The position numbers and the translations under genes are program-made. 64,000 nt of DNA from Streptomyces canus (GTDB lineage Bacteria > Actinomycetota > Actinomycetes > Streptomycetales > Streptomycetaceae): the NCBI RefSeq assembly GCF_030816965.1, contig NZ_JAUSYQ010000002.1:6748001-6812000 (forward strand), in the 5' to 3' direction. Positions 51,869 to 61,996 of the stretch are shown in pieces (position 1 is the stretch's first letter; every line of letters starts with the position of its first letter). The notes beneath the pieces were generated by a model, which ran no database searches, was not told the DNA's origin, and saw only the letters and a program-made list of their open reading frames with translations.

Positions 51869-53278
51869 GTGTCCAGGCACAATGGGCGACGCGGGCCGGG
51901 CTCGGCAACGGTCGCCGGGTCGGGCGTCACCGCGGACGAGCTGACAGCGGCACCCGGGGAGGCGGGTCGCCGGGGCAGCCCGGTGCTGGGACACCCGGAC
52001 AGTGCCGTCGTCGGTGTGGTCGGCGGTGCCGGACACGTGGTGCGGATCGGTGCGTTGTGGGCGCTCGGCAGTGAACCGGGGACCGCTGACCTGTGGCAGG
52101 ACATCGTACGGGCGCACGACCGGCACCACGCGGAACGTCTGCGGCAGCGCGGCCTGAACATGACGTGGGCCGGTGTGCAGACACTGGTCGCGCAGAGGGA
52201 CCCGTACGACGGAGACCTCCCTCCGTCCCAAGAGGGTGACCTCTCACCGGGCCAGCACATCGAGCTCCTCGGCCTGTTCGTCGAGCTGCCCCCGCCGCGT
52301 GAGGCGGGCGAGGCCGGTGTCCTAGCCGACGTACGTGTCCTGGGCACCCCCGCACACAGTTGGCGGGACGGTGTGGGCCTGAGGCGGGACGAGGCCCTGG
52401 TCTACGCCGCACTCGTGAGCGCCCGTGTGGCGTTGCGGCCCGCCAGTGCCCGGCCCGCACTGGCCGCCCTGACCGGATGGGTCAACCGGATCGCCGAGGA
52501 CCGCGACGTGGCGCAGCGGCGCCGCATCGACGAGATCCTCATGGGCGAGATCGACGTCGAGATCCGGGCGCACCCCGCTCCGGACCCGAACGGCGCGAGC
52601 ACGCAGTTCAATTGGCAGCTGCGGACATTGCAGTGGACGAGGACAAAACATCCGTACCCCACTCTTCAGCCTCAGGATGAGATGACAGCCGATCTGTGCG
52701 CCGCTCTCGTGGGCCGGCTGCCGGAGTTCGGAGACGGGTGGACCACGAGGATCCGGTTTCTGCTGCCGCCCGGACTGCTGTGGGAGCTGCCGGTCGGGCA
52801 ATGGCAGTTGAGAGCGGTCCGGTTGGGCGCCCGGCACCAGGTCTTCGTACGGCCCGGGACGGTGTGGCAGAGACAGGCGTCGGAACGTCTGAGACGGCAG
52901 GATGCGGTGGCGCGCGGCCCCCTGCGCGCCCTGCGACTGGAAGGCGAATTCTTCAGCCCCGTCGGGGAGCTGGTATCCGCCGAACCGAACATGGTGGCCG
53001 TCGCCTGCCGGCACAACGGGCACGAGATGCTGGACGCCGCCCGGCTCGCGGGGTTTCCGCTCATCCTGTGGGACCGCACGAGATCGCTGGCAGGGGACTG
53101 TTCCCCCTTCTTCGAGGAAGCGGAGTCCCTGCTCGCCGAGTCGCCCACCGCCCTCGAACTCCTCGAGGCCATCCGCAGGTTGCGCGCCGGCGCCGCAGCC
53201 GACGCCCACCACCTGCGGGCCGCCTGGGACTGCAACCTGGGCGTGTACTACGACGGACCCGACACCCGGACCCCATGA
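51869..53278 (+). CDS. VMAP C-terminal-like protein (vWA-MoxR-associated conflict family)
   Basis: A 469-residue protein. Residues about 195-450 resemble the VMAP-C domain. They show a strand-rich TRIRFLLPPGLLWELPVGQW, then LGARHQVFVRPGTVWQRQ, a buried GFPLILWDR, and an Ala/Leu helix near the end followed by the terminal LGVYYDGPD. VMAP proteins usually sit in gene sets with a MoxR ATPase, a vWA protein and an effector; none is adjacent. GTG 51869 is the longest start and GTG 51983 is a reasonable alternative. The family call rests on motif memory, not a profile search. Confidence 0.55.
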   Translation: MSRHNGRRGPGSATVAGSGVTADELTAAPGEAGRRGSPVLGHPDSAVVGVVGGAGHVVRIGALWALGSEPGTADLWQDIVRAHDRHHAERLRQRGLNMTWAGVQTLVAQRDPYDGDLPPSQEGDLSPGQHIELLGLFVELPPPREAGEAGVLADVRVLGTPAHSWRDGVGLRRDEALVYAALVSARVALRPASARPALAALTGWVNRIAEDRDVAQRRRIDEILMGEIDVEIRAHPAPDPNGASTQFNWQLRTLQWTRTKHPYPTLQPQDEMTADLCAALVGRLPEFGDGWTTRIRFLLPPGLLWELPVGQWQLRAVRLGARHQVFVRPGTVWQRQASERLRRQDAVARGPLRALRLEGEFFSPVGELVSAEPNMVAVACRHNGHEMLDAARLAGFPLILWDRTRSLAGDCSPFFEEAESLLAESPTALELLEAIRRLRAGAAADAHHLRAAWDCNLGVYYDGPDTRTP

Positions 53279-53282
53279 GGAC

Positions 53283-53318
53283 GAAGGGCCCGGTCCTCCT
53301 CAGCGGACCGGGCCCTTC
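53283..53318. terminator. Bidirectional terminator between the VMAP-like gene and kgd
   Basis: Perfect 14-base arms (GAAGGGCCCGGTCC and its complement) flank an 8-base loop, just after the stop at 53278 and before the kgd stop at 53341. Confidence 0.9.
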
Positions 53319-53340
53319 TCACGAGCGGATGTTCAGAGGC

Positions 53341-56300
53341 TCACGCCTCGAACACCTCCCGCACCAGCTGCTCCTGCTCGGCCTGGTGCCGCTTCGCCGA
53401 GCCCACCGCCGGAGACGACGAGTGCGGGCGCGAGATCCGCCGCAGCCGCTCGCCGTGCGGGATGTCCGCGCCGACCGCCAGGTCCAGGTGGTCGATCAGG
53501 TTGAGGGCGATGAAGGGCCACGCGCCCTGGTTCGCCGGCTCTTCCTGGGCCCAGAGGTACTTCTCGGCGTTCGGGTACTTGGCGATCTCCGCCTGGAGCT
53601 CGGCGCCCGGGAGCGGGTACAGACGCTCGATGCGGATGATCGCCGTGTCCGTGATGCCGCGCTTCTGACGCTCGGCCTCCAGGTCGTAGTACAGCTTGCC
53701 CGCCACGAAGACGACCCTGCGGACCGCGGCCGCGTCCACGGACGTGTCGCCGATGACCGGGCGGAACTGACCCGACGTGAACTCCTCCGTCTTCGACGCG
53801 GCGGCCTTGAGGCGCAGCATCGACTTCGGGGTGAAGACCACCAGCGGCTTGTGGTGCGGGTTGTGCACCTGCCACCGCAGGAGGTGGAAGTAGTTCGACG
53901 GGAGGGTCGGCATCGCGACCGTCATGTTGTTCTGGGCGCAGAGCTGGAGGAAGCGCTCCACACGCGCGGACGAGTGGTCAGGGCCCTGGCCCTCGTAGCC
54001 GTGGGGGGAGGAGCAGCGTCACACCGCTCGTCTGGCCCCACTTCTGTTCCGCCGCCGAGATGTACTCGTCGACGATCGTCTGCGCGCCGTTGACGAAGTC
54101 ACCGAACTGGGCCTCCCACAGCACGAGCGCGTCGGGGCGGGCCAGCGAGTAGCCGTACTCGAAGCCCATGACCGCGTACTCGGACAGGAGGGAGTTGTAG
54201 ACGTTGTAGCGGGCCTGGTCCTCGTTGAGGTACTGGAGCGGGGTGTGCTCCTCGCCCGTCTCCCGGTCGATCAGGACCGCGTGGCGCTGGCCGAAGGTGC
54301 CGCGCTGGGAGTCCTGGCCGGACAGCCGGACCGGGGTGCCCTCCAGGAGCAGGGAGCCGACGGCCAGCGTCTCGCCCATGCCCCAGTCGATCGTGCCGTC
54401 CTCGACCATCGACGCCCGGCGCTGCAGCTGCGGCAGCAGACGCGGGTGGACGTTGAAGGTGTCGGGGATGTTGACCTGGGACTCGGCGATCCGCTTCACG
54501 GTCTCCGAGGAGATCGCGGTGTTCACGGCGACCGGGAACTCGGCCTGCGGGTCGGAGACCGGTCCGGCGGCCGGCTGGGCCGTGACGGCCTCGCGGACCT
54601 CGGTGAAGACCTTCTCCAGCTGCCCCTGGTAGTCCTGCAGGGCCTGCTCGGCCTCTTCCAGGGTGATGTCGCCGCGACCGATCAGGGACTCGGTGTACAG
54701 CTTGCGCACCGAGCGCTTCTTGTCGATCAGGTCGTACATCAGCGGCTGGGTGAAGGCCGGGTTGTCCGACTCGTTGTGACCGCGGCGGCGGTAGCAGATG
54801 AGGTCGATCACCACGTCCTTGTTGAACGCCTGGCGGAACTCGAAGGCCAGGCGGGCCACCCGGACCACGGCCTCCGGGTCGTCGCCGTTCACGTGGAAGA
54901 TCGGGGCCTCGATCATCCTCGCCACGTCCGTCGCGTACATCGACGAGCGGGAGGACTCCGGGGCGGCGGTGAAGCCGACCTGGTTGTTGATGACGATGTG
55001 GACCGTGCCGCCGGTGCGGTAACCCCGCAGCTGCGACATGTTCAGGGTCTCGGCCACCACGCCCTGGCCCGCGAAGGCCGCGTCGCCGTGCAGGGCGACC
55101 GGCAGGACCGTGAAGTCCGTGCCGCCCTTGTTGATGATGTCCTGCTTGGCGCGGACGATGCCCTCGATGACCGGGTCGACCGTCTCCAGGTGGGAAGGGT
55201 TCGCGGCCAGCGAGACCTTGATCTGCTCGCCGTCCAGACCGGTGAAGGTGCCCTCGGCGCCCAGGTGGTACTTCACGTCGCCGGAGCCGTGCATCGACTT
55301 CGGGTCGAGGTTGCCCTCGAACTCGCGGAAGATCTGCGCGTACGACTTGCCGACGATGTTCGCCAGGACGTTCAGCCGGCCGCGGTGGGCCATGCCGATG
55401 ACGACCTCGTCCAGACGGGACTCGGCGGCCGAGTCCAGCACCGCGTCGAGCAGCGGGATGACGGACTCGCCGCCCTCCAGGGAGAAGCGCTTCTGGCCGA
55501 CGTACTTGGTCTGCAGGAAGGTCTCGAAGGCCTCCGCCGCGTTCAGCCGGCGCAGGATGCGCAGCTGCTCCTCGCGCTCCGGCTTGGTGTGTGAGCGCTC
55601 GATGCGGTCCTGGATCCACCTGCGCTGCTTCGGGTCCTGGATGTGCATGAACTCGACGCCCGTGGTGCGGCAGTACGAGTCGCGCAGCACACCGAGGATG
55701 TCGCGCAGCTTCATCAGGGACTTGCCGGCGAAGCCGCCGACCGCGAACTCCCGCTCCAGGTCCCACAGGGTGAGGCCGTGCTCGGTGATGTCCAGGTCGG
55801 GGTGCTTGCGCTGGCGGTACTCCAGCGGGTCGGTGTCGGCCATGACGTGGCCGCGGACCCGGTAGGAGTGGATCAGCTCGAAGACGCGGGCGGCCTTCGT
55901 GACGTCGTCGTCGTGCGAGGCGTCGATGTCCTTGAGCCAGCGGACCGGCTCGTAGGGGATGCGCAGCGCCTCGAAGATCTCGTCGAAGAAGTTGTTCTCG
56001 CCGAGGAGGAGGTTCGCGACGATCCGCAGGAACTCGCCGGAGGCGGCACCCTGGATGACCCGGTGGTCGTAGGTCGACGTGAGCGTCATGACCTTCGAGA
56101 TGCCGAGCTTGTTCAGGGTGTCCTGGGAGGTGCCCTGGAACTCCGCCGGGTAGTCCATGGAGCCGACGCCCATGATGACCGACTGGCCGGGCATCAGACG
56201 CGGCACGGAGTGGACCGTACCGAGGCCGCCCGGGTTCGTCAGGGAGACCGTCACACCCGAGAAGTCGTCCATGGTCAGCTTGCCGTCACGGGCGCGGCGG

Positions 56301-57160
56301 ACGATGTCCTCGTAGGCCTGCCAGAACTCGAAGAAGTTCAGCGTCTCGGCCTTCTTGATGCCCGCGACGACCAGCTGGCGGTCGCCGTTGGGCTTCACCA
56401 GGTCGATGGCGAGGCCGAAGTTGACGTGCGGCGGCTTGACGAGGGTGGGCTTCCCGTCCTTCTCCGCGTAGTGCCAGTTCATCGACGGCATGGCCTTGAT
56501 GGCCTGCACCATCGCGTAGCCGATCAGGTGCGTGAAGGAGATCTTCCCGCCCCGGGCCCGCTTCAGATGGTTGTTGATGACGATGCGGTTGTCGAAGAGC
56601 AGCTTCACCGGGACCGCGCGCACGGACGTGGCCGTGGGCAGCTCCAGGGAGGCGTTCATGTTCTTCGCGACCGCGGCGGCGGGACCGCGCAGGGTCACCA
56701 TCTCCGGGCCCTCCGCGGAAGAACCCGCGGTGGCGGGCTTCGCGGCGGCGGGCTTGGCAGCGGCCGGCTTGGCAGCCGGAGCGGCCTGAGCCGGAGCGGC
56801 GGCCGGAGCTGCCTTGGCGGGGGCCGGAGCCGCAGCGGCCGGCTTCGCGGCCGGAGCAGCGGCCGGGGCCGGCGCGGCGGCCTGAGCCGGAGCGGTGGGG
56901 GCCGGTGCGGCCGCGGCCGCAGTGGTGGTCTCCGCGGCCCCCGCGGCCGCGGTACCTGCCGCAGCCGGAGCGGCAGCCCCCGACTTGTAGTCGGCGAAGA
57001 AGTCCCACCAGGCACGGTCTACTGAATTCGGGTCCTGGAGGTACTGCTGATAGATCTCGTCGACGAGCCACTCGTTCGGCCCGAACGCGGCAGCGGGGTT
57101 CTTGCCCGCTTGGTCTGCGTCGGTCGAGATGCTCGAGTTACTGGGGGACTGTGGCGACAC
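53341..57160 (-). CDS. kgd: Multifunctional 2-oxoglutarate metabolism enzyme Kgd (E1/E2), apparent frameshift
   Basis: A TCA-cycle enzyme of actinobacteria combining an E2-like N-terminal catalytic domain with a thiamine-dependent E1 domain. An Ala/Pro-rich linker covers about residues 60-150. The E2-like part includes [17 protein letters not shown] near 355, and E1 motifs include [13 protein letters not shown] near 590 and [10 protein letters not shown] near 690. The frame breaks at a run of six G on the plus strand (54003-54008). With five, the sequence continues as [24 protein letters not shown] to the stop at 53341, giving 1272 residues, the usual length. In an essential central enzyme this is most likely a sequence error. 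Confidence 0.93.
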
Positions 57161-57454
57161 GGCGGCAACCGCCCTCTTCCGCTTCTCACAAGGTGATGGA
57201 CAGCGGAAATAAAGGCTACGCCCCCTGGACCGGGAAGGTCAGGCCGGGCCGGTCCATCGTCGTGTAAGTCACATCAAAGAGCGGGTTTCGGGGGTGGAAA
57301 TGGCGGGAAACAAGCGTGGTTCTGCCGCGTGGATCCACGTGAGGGAAGCGCCGAGCGGGGCCCTGCGCGACGGTGGCGCGGCCCTCTGCCTGATCACACG
57401 TGTCCGTCGGCGCGGAACGGAGATGGATCTTGTGGCTCCGCTTCGAACTTTACG
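57161..57454. other. Intergenic region upstream of kgd
   Basis: 294 bases between the kgd start and the sensor kinase stop. It must hold the kgd promoter. I see no clear terminator hairpin for the kinase operon and no gene. Confidence 0.4.
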
Positions 57455-58561
57455 TCAACTTGGCAGAGATGGAAGGCCTGGAAGGGTGACAAGGATCCTG
57501 CAGCCCCGATCGGATTCGGCCACTCCGATCCGGCCGCCGTGCAGATCCACCGCCCAGCGGGCGATCGCGAGCCCGAGTCCGGTGCCGCCGTCACTGCCCG
57601 GCCCGTGCGGCCGCCTGACCTGGCCGCGGTTGAACCGCTCGAAGACGCGGTGCCACTCCGAGCGCGGAATGCCGGGGCCCTCGTCGAGCACCTCCAGCTC
57701 GAGCGACTCCGGCAGGGAACCGCGCCGCGCCTTGACCGTCACCCGGCCGTGCGCCGGGCTGTGCTTGACCGCGTTGTCGATGAGGTTGGCGACGACCTGG
57801 TGGATGCGCTCCGGGTCGGCGTGCGCGGTGAGCTCCGGCGGGGACACGTCGAGGTGCAGATGGACGTCGTTGCGGGTGTGACTGCCGGACCCGGACGCGA
57901 TGCCCGCGCGTGCCGTGGCGACCATGTTGGCCTCCTTCAGCACGCCCGACAGATACGGCCACACCTCGAAACGGCGCTTCTTCAGCGGTACGACGCCGTT
58001 GTCGAGCCGGGACAGGTCCAGCAGCGTCTCCACCAGCCGGCCGAGCCGCTCGGTCTGCTTCAGGGCCGTGCGCATGGTCTCGGGGTCGGCCTGGGTGACC
58101 CCGTCGACGATGTTCTCCAGCACCGCGCGCAGGCCCGCGATGGGCGTGCGCAGCTCATGGGAGACATTTGCCACAAGTTCCTTGCGCTGGCGTTCCTGGG
58201 CCTCCAGGTCGTCCGCCATGCGGTTGATCGTCTGGGCCAGGTCGCCCAGCTCGTCCCGCCGGTTCTCGCGTACCCGGCGGGTGTAGTCGCCGTGCGAGAT
58301 GGACCGGGCGACCGCGTTCATGTCGTCCAGCGGCGCGGTGAGCGAATGCGCCACGAACTGCGTAATGAGCAGTGTGGCGATCATCGAGAAGACCGTGATG
58401 AAGCGCAGCTCCGTCGCCGTGCGCATCGCGATCATCATCAGCCCGGTGGTGATGAGGACCGCGATGACGACCAGGACACCCAGCTTCGTCTTGATCGAGA
58501 ACGGGCTTACACCGCCCCAGGGCTCCCTGGGGCTTCTCCGGCCGGCCGGACCCTCGCTCAT
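57455..58561 (-). CDS. Sensor histidine kinase of a two-component system
   Basis: A 368-residue membrane kinase. Two hydrophobic segments (about 27-47 and 54-71) have almost no loop between them, so it senses the membrane or interior rather than an outside domain. HAMP covers about 72-125, and the H box VANVSHELRTPIAGL follows near 133. The N box HQVVANLIDNAVKHS and G box DEGPGIP/GTGLGLAIAR complete the ATPase. ATG 58561 overlaps the response regulator stop (ATGA). Confidence 0.93.
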   Translation of the reverse strand: MSEGPAGRRSPREPWGGVSPFSIKTKLGVLVVIAVLITTGLMMIAMRTATELRFITVFSMIATLLITQFVAHSLTAPLDDMNAVARSISHGDYTRRVRENRRDELGDLAQTINRMADDLEAQERQRKELVANVSHELRTPIAGLRAVLENIVDGVTQADPETMRTALKQTERLGRLVETLLDLSRLDNGVVPLKKRRFEVWPYLSGVLKEANMVATARAGIASGSGSHTRNDVHLHLDVSPPELTAHADPERIHQVVANLIDNAVKHSPAHGRVTVKARRGSLPESLELEVLDEGPGIPRSEWHRVFERFNRGQVRRPHGPGSDGGTGLGLAIARWAVDLHGGRIGVAESDRGCRILVTLPGLPSLPS

Positions 58562-59328
58562 GGCGTCGGCGTCTCCAGGGCGTAGCCCACGCCGTGCACC
58601 GTGCGGATCCGCTCGGCGCCGATCTTCCGGCGCAGCGCCTTGATGTGGCTGTCGACCGTGCGGGTGCCGGAGGCGTCCGCCCAGTCCCACACCTCGGCCA
58701 GCAGCTGCTCACGGGAGAGCACCGCGCGCGGGGTGTTCGCCAGGCACACCAGGAGGTCGAACTCGGTGGGCGTCAGGTGTACGTCCTCCGAGCGCACCCG
58801 CACCCGGCGCTGCGCGTGGTCGATCTCCAGCTCGCCGAGCCGGAGAATGCCGGACCGGGGCGTCGCGGCGGCCAGTGCGGCCCGCTCGACCCGCCGCAGC
58901 AGGACATGCACGCGCGCGGCCAGCTCACGCATCGAGAACGGCTTGGTCATGTAGTCGTCGGCACCGACGCCGAGCCCGACCAGCATGTCGGTCTCGTCGT
59001 CCCGCGCGGTGAGCATCATCACCGGCACCGGACGGGCGGCCTGCACACGGCGGCAGACCTCGAGACCGTCGAAGCCGGGCAGCATGATGTCGAGGATCAG
59101 CAGGTCCGGCTGCCAGGCCTCTGCCGTGTCCACCGCCGACGGACCGTCGACCGCCGTTTGCACGAGGAATCCCTCGGCGCGCAGGCGGGTCGCGATGGCG
59201 TCGACAATCGTCGGATCGTCCTCGACGACCAGAACCCGGCGCTGAGCGCCCGGTGTAGCCGTCGTGCCGTTGTGGGAGGTGTGTGTCTGCTCCATCGCCC
59301 GCCCCTGGGGAGTGCTTTCCGGAACCAT
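58558..59328 (-). CDS. OmpR/PhoB-family response regulator
   Basis: A 256-residue regulator. The receiver domain covers about residues 30-145, with acidic pocket VVEDD, phospho-acceptor Asp in DLLILDIMLPGFDG near 80, and Lys in MTKPFS near 130. The C-terminal winged helix ends HIKALRRKIGAERIRTVHGVGYAL. Start 59328 gives MVPES; ATG 59295 (MEQTHTSHNG) is a good alternative and probably the real one. The pair is coupled to the kinase gene. Confidence 0.94.
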   Translation of the reverse strand: MVPESTPQGRAMEQTHTSHNGTTATPGAQRRVLVVEDDPTIVDAIATRLRAEGFLVQTAVDGPSAVDTAEAWQPDLLILDIMLPGFDGLEVCRRVQAARPVPVMMLTARDDETDMLVGLGVGADDYMTKPFSMRELAARVHVLLRRVERAALAAATPRSGILRLGELEIDHAQRRVRVRSEDVHLTPTEFDLLVCLANTPRAVLSREQLLAEVWDWADASGTRTVDSHIKALRRKIGAERIRTVHGVGYALETPTP

Positions 59329-59418
59329 GTGGGGTGATTCCTTGTCTGCGCATGACTGCGATTGACGCTTGAATGATCGGCGTAGGGAAGCAGAGTACGG
59401 GGAGTCATCACCCCTTTG

Positions 59419-60096
59419 CTATCCAGGTCGGACGGCGAGATGCACGACGTCGGGTACGCCCCGGGCAACGGGGATCTCCTCGGTACGTACCTGCTGGAAC
59501 CCGGCATTTGCTAGGGATCCCTCAAATTCCGCAGAGGGTTTCGCGGACCACACGGCCAGTACCCCGCCCGGCTTCAACACCCTTGCGCAACTTGTGAGTC
59601 CGGCACGCGCGTAGAGTCCGCCGTTGCCCTCCGTTACCGTCCAGTCGGGGCCGTTGTCGATGTCGAGGCACAGCGCGTCAAAAGTGGCGCATGTCTCATT
59701 GACGAATCCGACTAGATCCGTTTCCAGAATCTTCGTCCGGGGATCGGCGAGTGCCTCGGCCGACAGTGCCGAGAGCGGGCCCGTGCGGTGCCAGTCGACG
59801 ATCGCCGGTTCCCGCTCGACGACCGTGATCCGCCCCCAGCGCGGGTTCGCGGCCGCATGTGCGAGCGAGAAGCCGACGCCGAGGCCGCCGATGAGGACGT
59901 GCGGGGCGGGACGGTCGTCGAGGGCGTCGAGCGCCGCGTCGACGAGCATCCGCTCCGAGCGTCCGTCGGAGGTGTCCATCAGGAAGCAGCCGTTGGCGAT
60001 GATCTGGAGCAACTCGCCCTGGCGCCGCAGGACCACCTCTCCGTAGGGGCCCTCGCGACGGTCCAGGACTTCGGGAATGTCGTACGAGGTGGGCAT
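59419..60096 (-). CDS. Spermidine-synthase-like methyltransferase-fold protein
   Basis: A 225-residue protein with a Rossmann core resembling spermidine synthase: PAPHVLIGGLGVGFSLAHAA near residue 62, ITVVEREPAIVDW near 92 and LCLDIDNGPDW near 140. The DG(G)xxR-type aminopropyl site is not fully kept, so the activity is uncertain. ATG 60096 (MPTSYDIPEVLDRREG) is chosen; the frame extends further upstream without similarity. Confidence 0.8.
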   Translation of the reverse strand: MPTSYDIPEVLDRREGPYGEVVLRRQGELLQIIANGCFLMDTSDGRSERMLVDAALDALDDRPAPHVLIGGLGVGFSLAHAAANPRWGRITVVEREPAIVDWHRTGPLSALSAEALADPRTKILETDLVGFVNETCATFDALCLDIDNGPDWTVTEGNGGLYARAGLTSCARVLKPGGVLAVWSAKPSAEFEGSLANAGFQQVRTEEIPVARGVPDVVHLAVRPG

Positions 60097-60211
60097 CGGC
60101 CCATCCTGGCAGGTACGGCGTCCGGACCGGGACTTTTTGAGAAGTCCCTGTGAATGAGGGGCGAGGTGGCGCAGGTCACAGACAGCGGGTGGGTCGAGCG
60201 CGAAGGCTGGG

Positions 60212-61108
60212 GTGAAACGGAAGGAGCAGCCCACCTTGGAACGGACCGTGCCTGCAGCTCCTTCGGACGCGCCCGCACCGGCTGCACCCGCATCGGCCGC
60301 CCCCGTGTCGGCCGCTCCTGCTTCGGACGCGTGCTTTCCGGATGTGGCGGGACTGCTCGACGGGATGCCCCGGCAGCGGGAACGGGGCGGGACGGGTGCC
60401 GCCGAGACACCGGTGGCAGTGGCCCCCCTGGCAACGGCCGCCCCGGACACCCGGCTCCGTGTCCCCCGCCTCCGGCGGCTGTTCCCCACCCCCGCCGGGA
60501 CCCCCTTCACCTTCGTCTACGGCGCCCTCCTGGCCGTCGTCTCGCTGGTCGCCGCGCATCTGGACCCCGCCCTCGTGCACACCCTGCACCAGGGCTCCAG
60601 CACCGATGTCGCCCACCTCGTACGGACGCCCGTACTGGTGCTGGTCGCCAGTGCGTTGTGGATCGCGGGCGGGATCCTCTCGCCGTACGCCGTCGCCCTG
60701 CTGTTCGTCCTCACCGCGCTGGAGCGGCGGATCGGTGGGGTGCGCACGGCCGGTGTCTTCCTGCTCGGGCATGTCGGGGCGACCCTCGCCACGGAGGTCC
60801 CCATAGGACTCGCGGTCCTGGTCGGGCATCTGCCCGCCAGCTCACTGCACCGTCTCGACTACGGAGTCAGTTTCGGCGTCGCCGCGAGCCTCGGCGCGCT
60901 GGCCGGGCTGCTCGGGCCGTGGCTGCGCCGGCCGTTGCTCGCCCTGTTCGGCTGGATGCTGGTGAGGGACCTGATCGCGTTCACCGACCCGATGACCGAC
61001 TGGGGCCACCTGATCGCCCTGACGATCGGCGTCGCGACCTGGCCTGCGGCACGCCGGTGGCACCGCGCACGTCAACTTCAAGCAACGGTGCCTGATCAGC
61101 GCGGGTGA
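60212..61108 (+). CDS. Rhomboid-like membrane protein
   Basis: A 298-residue protein with an Ala/Pro-rich cytoplasmic N-terminus (1-90) and six predicted helices. A YGVSFGVAAS segment near residue 215 and a late helix with GHLIAL near 270 are placed like the Ser and His of rhomboid proteases. The Gly-x-Ser-Gly pattern is imperfect, so protease activity is uncertain. The GTG start at 60212 follows GAAGG. It is divergent from the spermidine-synthase-like gene. Confidence 0.75.
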   Translation: MKRKEQPTLERTVPAAPSDAPAPAAPASAAPVSAAPASDACFPDVAGLLDGMPRQRERGGTGAAETPVAVAPLATAAPDTRLRVPRLRRLFPTPAGTPFTFVYGALLAVVSLVAAHLDPALVHTLHQGSSTDVAHLVRTPVLVLVASALWIAGGILSPYAVALLFVLTALERRIGGVRTAGVFLLGHVGATLATEVPIGLAVLVGHLPASSLHRLDYGVSFGVAASLGALAGLLGPWLRRPLLALFGWMLVRDLIAFTDPMTDWGHLIALTIGVATWPAARRWHRARQLQATVPDQRG

Positions 61109-61130
61109 GCGGGGTCTGGTGCGTGCGGTG

Positions 61131-61931
61131 TCAGCGGGCCGGGGGCGTCCAGACGTACGGCGTCGTCGTGGTCACCGCGTGCATGCCCAGCCTGCGCAGG
61201 ATGGGCGCGCTGTCGTCGGACGCATCCACGTGCAGATAGGTGACTCCGCGGGAGACGGCGAGAGCGGCGCGTACGGCGACCAGGGCGCGGTAGATGCCCC
61301 TGCCCCGCCACTCGGCGAGCGTGGATCCGCCCCACAGACTCGCGAACCCCGTGCCCGTGCGGAACACCAGCCAGGCGGCGCACACCACTTCGCCGTCCGC
61401 CTCGGCGACGTACACGGCGATGTCGTCCGGTGCGGTGGCCACCCTGCCGATCAGGTCGTCGGCGAGCCAGCTCGAGTCCTGGCCCCAGACCGCCGACTCC
61501 ATCGCGGCGATCCGGCGCATGTCCGCGTCCGCCGTGACGCGGCGCACGGTGACGCCTTCCGGCGGCGTGGGCTGTTGTACGGCCATCTCGGCGGCCCGGC
61601 CGACCAGTACCGTCTCCCGCTCCTCGGGCACGAAACCGGCCGCGCGGAGTCGTTCGGTGAGTTCGGCCGGGGTGTCGTGGGAGCGGGTCTTCCATTCGAC
61701 GGCCTCGCCGCGAGCCGCGAAGAAGTCACGTTGCCGCGTGATGAGTTCGTCGAGCGCGCCGCCGTCGACGCCGAGGTCGCGCGGCCCGCTCACGAACCCC
61801 CGGAACTGGCCGACGATCCTGAGCAGCGGTCCGTCCTGCTCGTACGTCACCCCCGCGGGCGCAGTCGGGGGAGCGCCGCGCATCTGGTCGTCGTAGGCGG
61901 AGAGGAGGGGCTGTATGTCTGCGGTGGTCAT
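61131..61931 (-). CDS. GNAT family acetyltransferase
   Basis: A 266-residue protein whose C-terminal half (about 135-266) carries the GNAT domain: LAEWRGRGIYRALVAVRAALA near residue 210 and YLHVDASDDSAPILRRLGMHAV near 240. The N-terminal half resembles the degenerate first domain of such actinobacterial acetyltransferases. ATG 61931 follows GGGGGAACG. A 9-bp repeat array lies in its leader. The substrate is unknown. Confidence 0.87.
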   Translation of the reverse strand: MTTADIQPLLSAYDDQMRGAPPTAPAGVTYEQDGPLLRIVGQFRGFVSGPRDLGVDGGALDELITRQRDFFAARGEAVEWKTRSHDTPAELTERLRAAGFVPEERETVLVGRAAEMAVQQPTPPEGVTVRRVTADADMRRIAAMESAVWGQDSSWLADDLIGRVATAPDDIAVYVAEADGEVVCAAWLVFRTGTGFASLWGGSTLAEWRGRGIYRALVAVRAALAVSRGVTYLHVDASDDSAPILRRLGMHAVTTTTPYVWTPPAR

Positions 61932-61951
61932 GGTCGTTCGTTCCCCCGGTC

Positions 61952-61996
61952 GTCTCGGTGGTCTCGGTGGTCTCGGTCGTCTCGGTCGTTCTGGTC
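61952..61996. repeat. Five tandem 9-bp repeats upstream of the acetyltransferase
   Basis: GTCTCGGTG twice, GTCTCGGTC twice and GTTCTGGTC, head to tail, 20 bases upstream of the acetyltransferase start. The array also overlaps the 3' end of the decayed acetyltransferase gene, so it probably arose by slippage in dead coding sequence. Confidence 0.85.

Noticed and set aside
53990..54015. Programmed frameshift in kgd
   Set aside because: There is no slippery heptamer or stimulatory hairpin of known type, and Kgd in relatives is a single frame. An extra base in a homopolymer explains it better.
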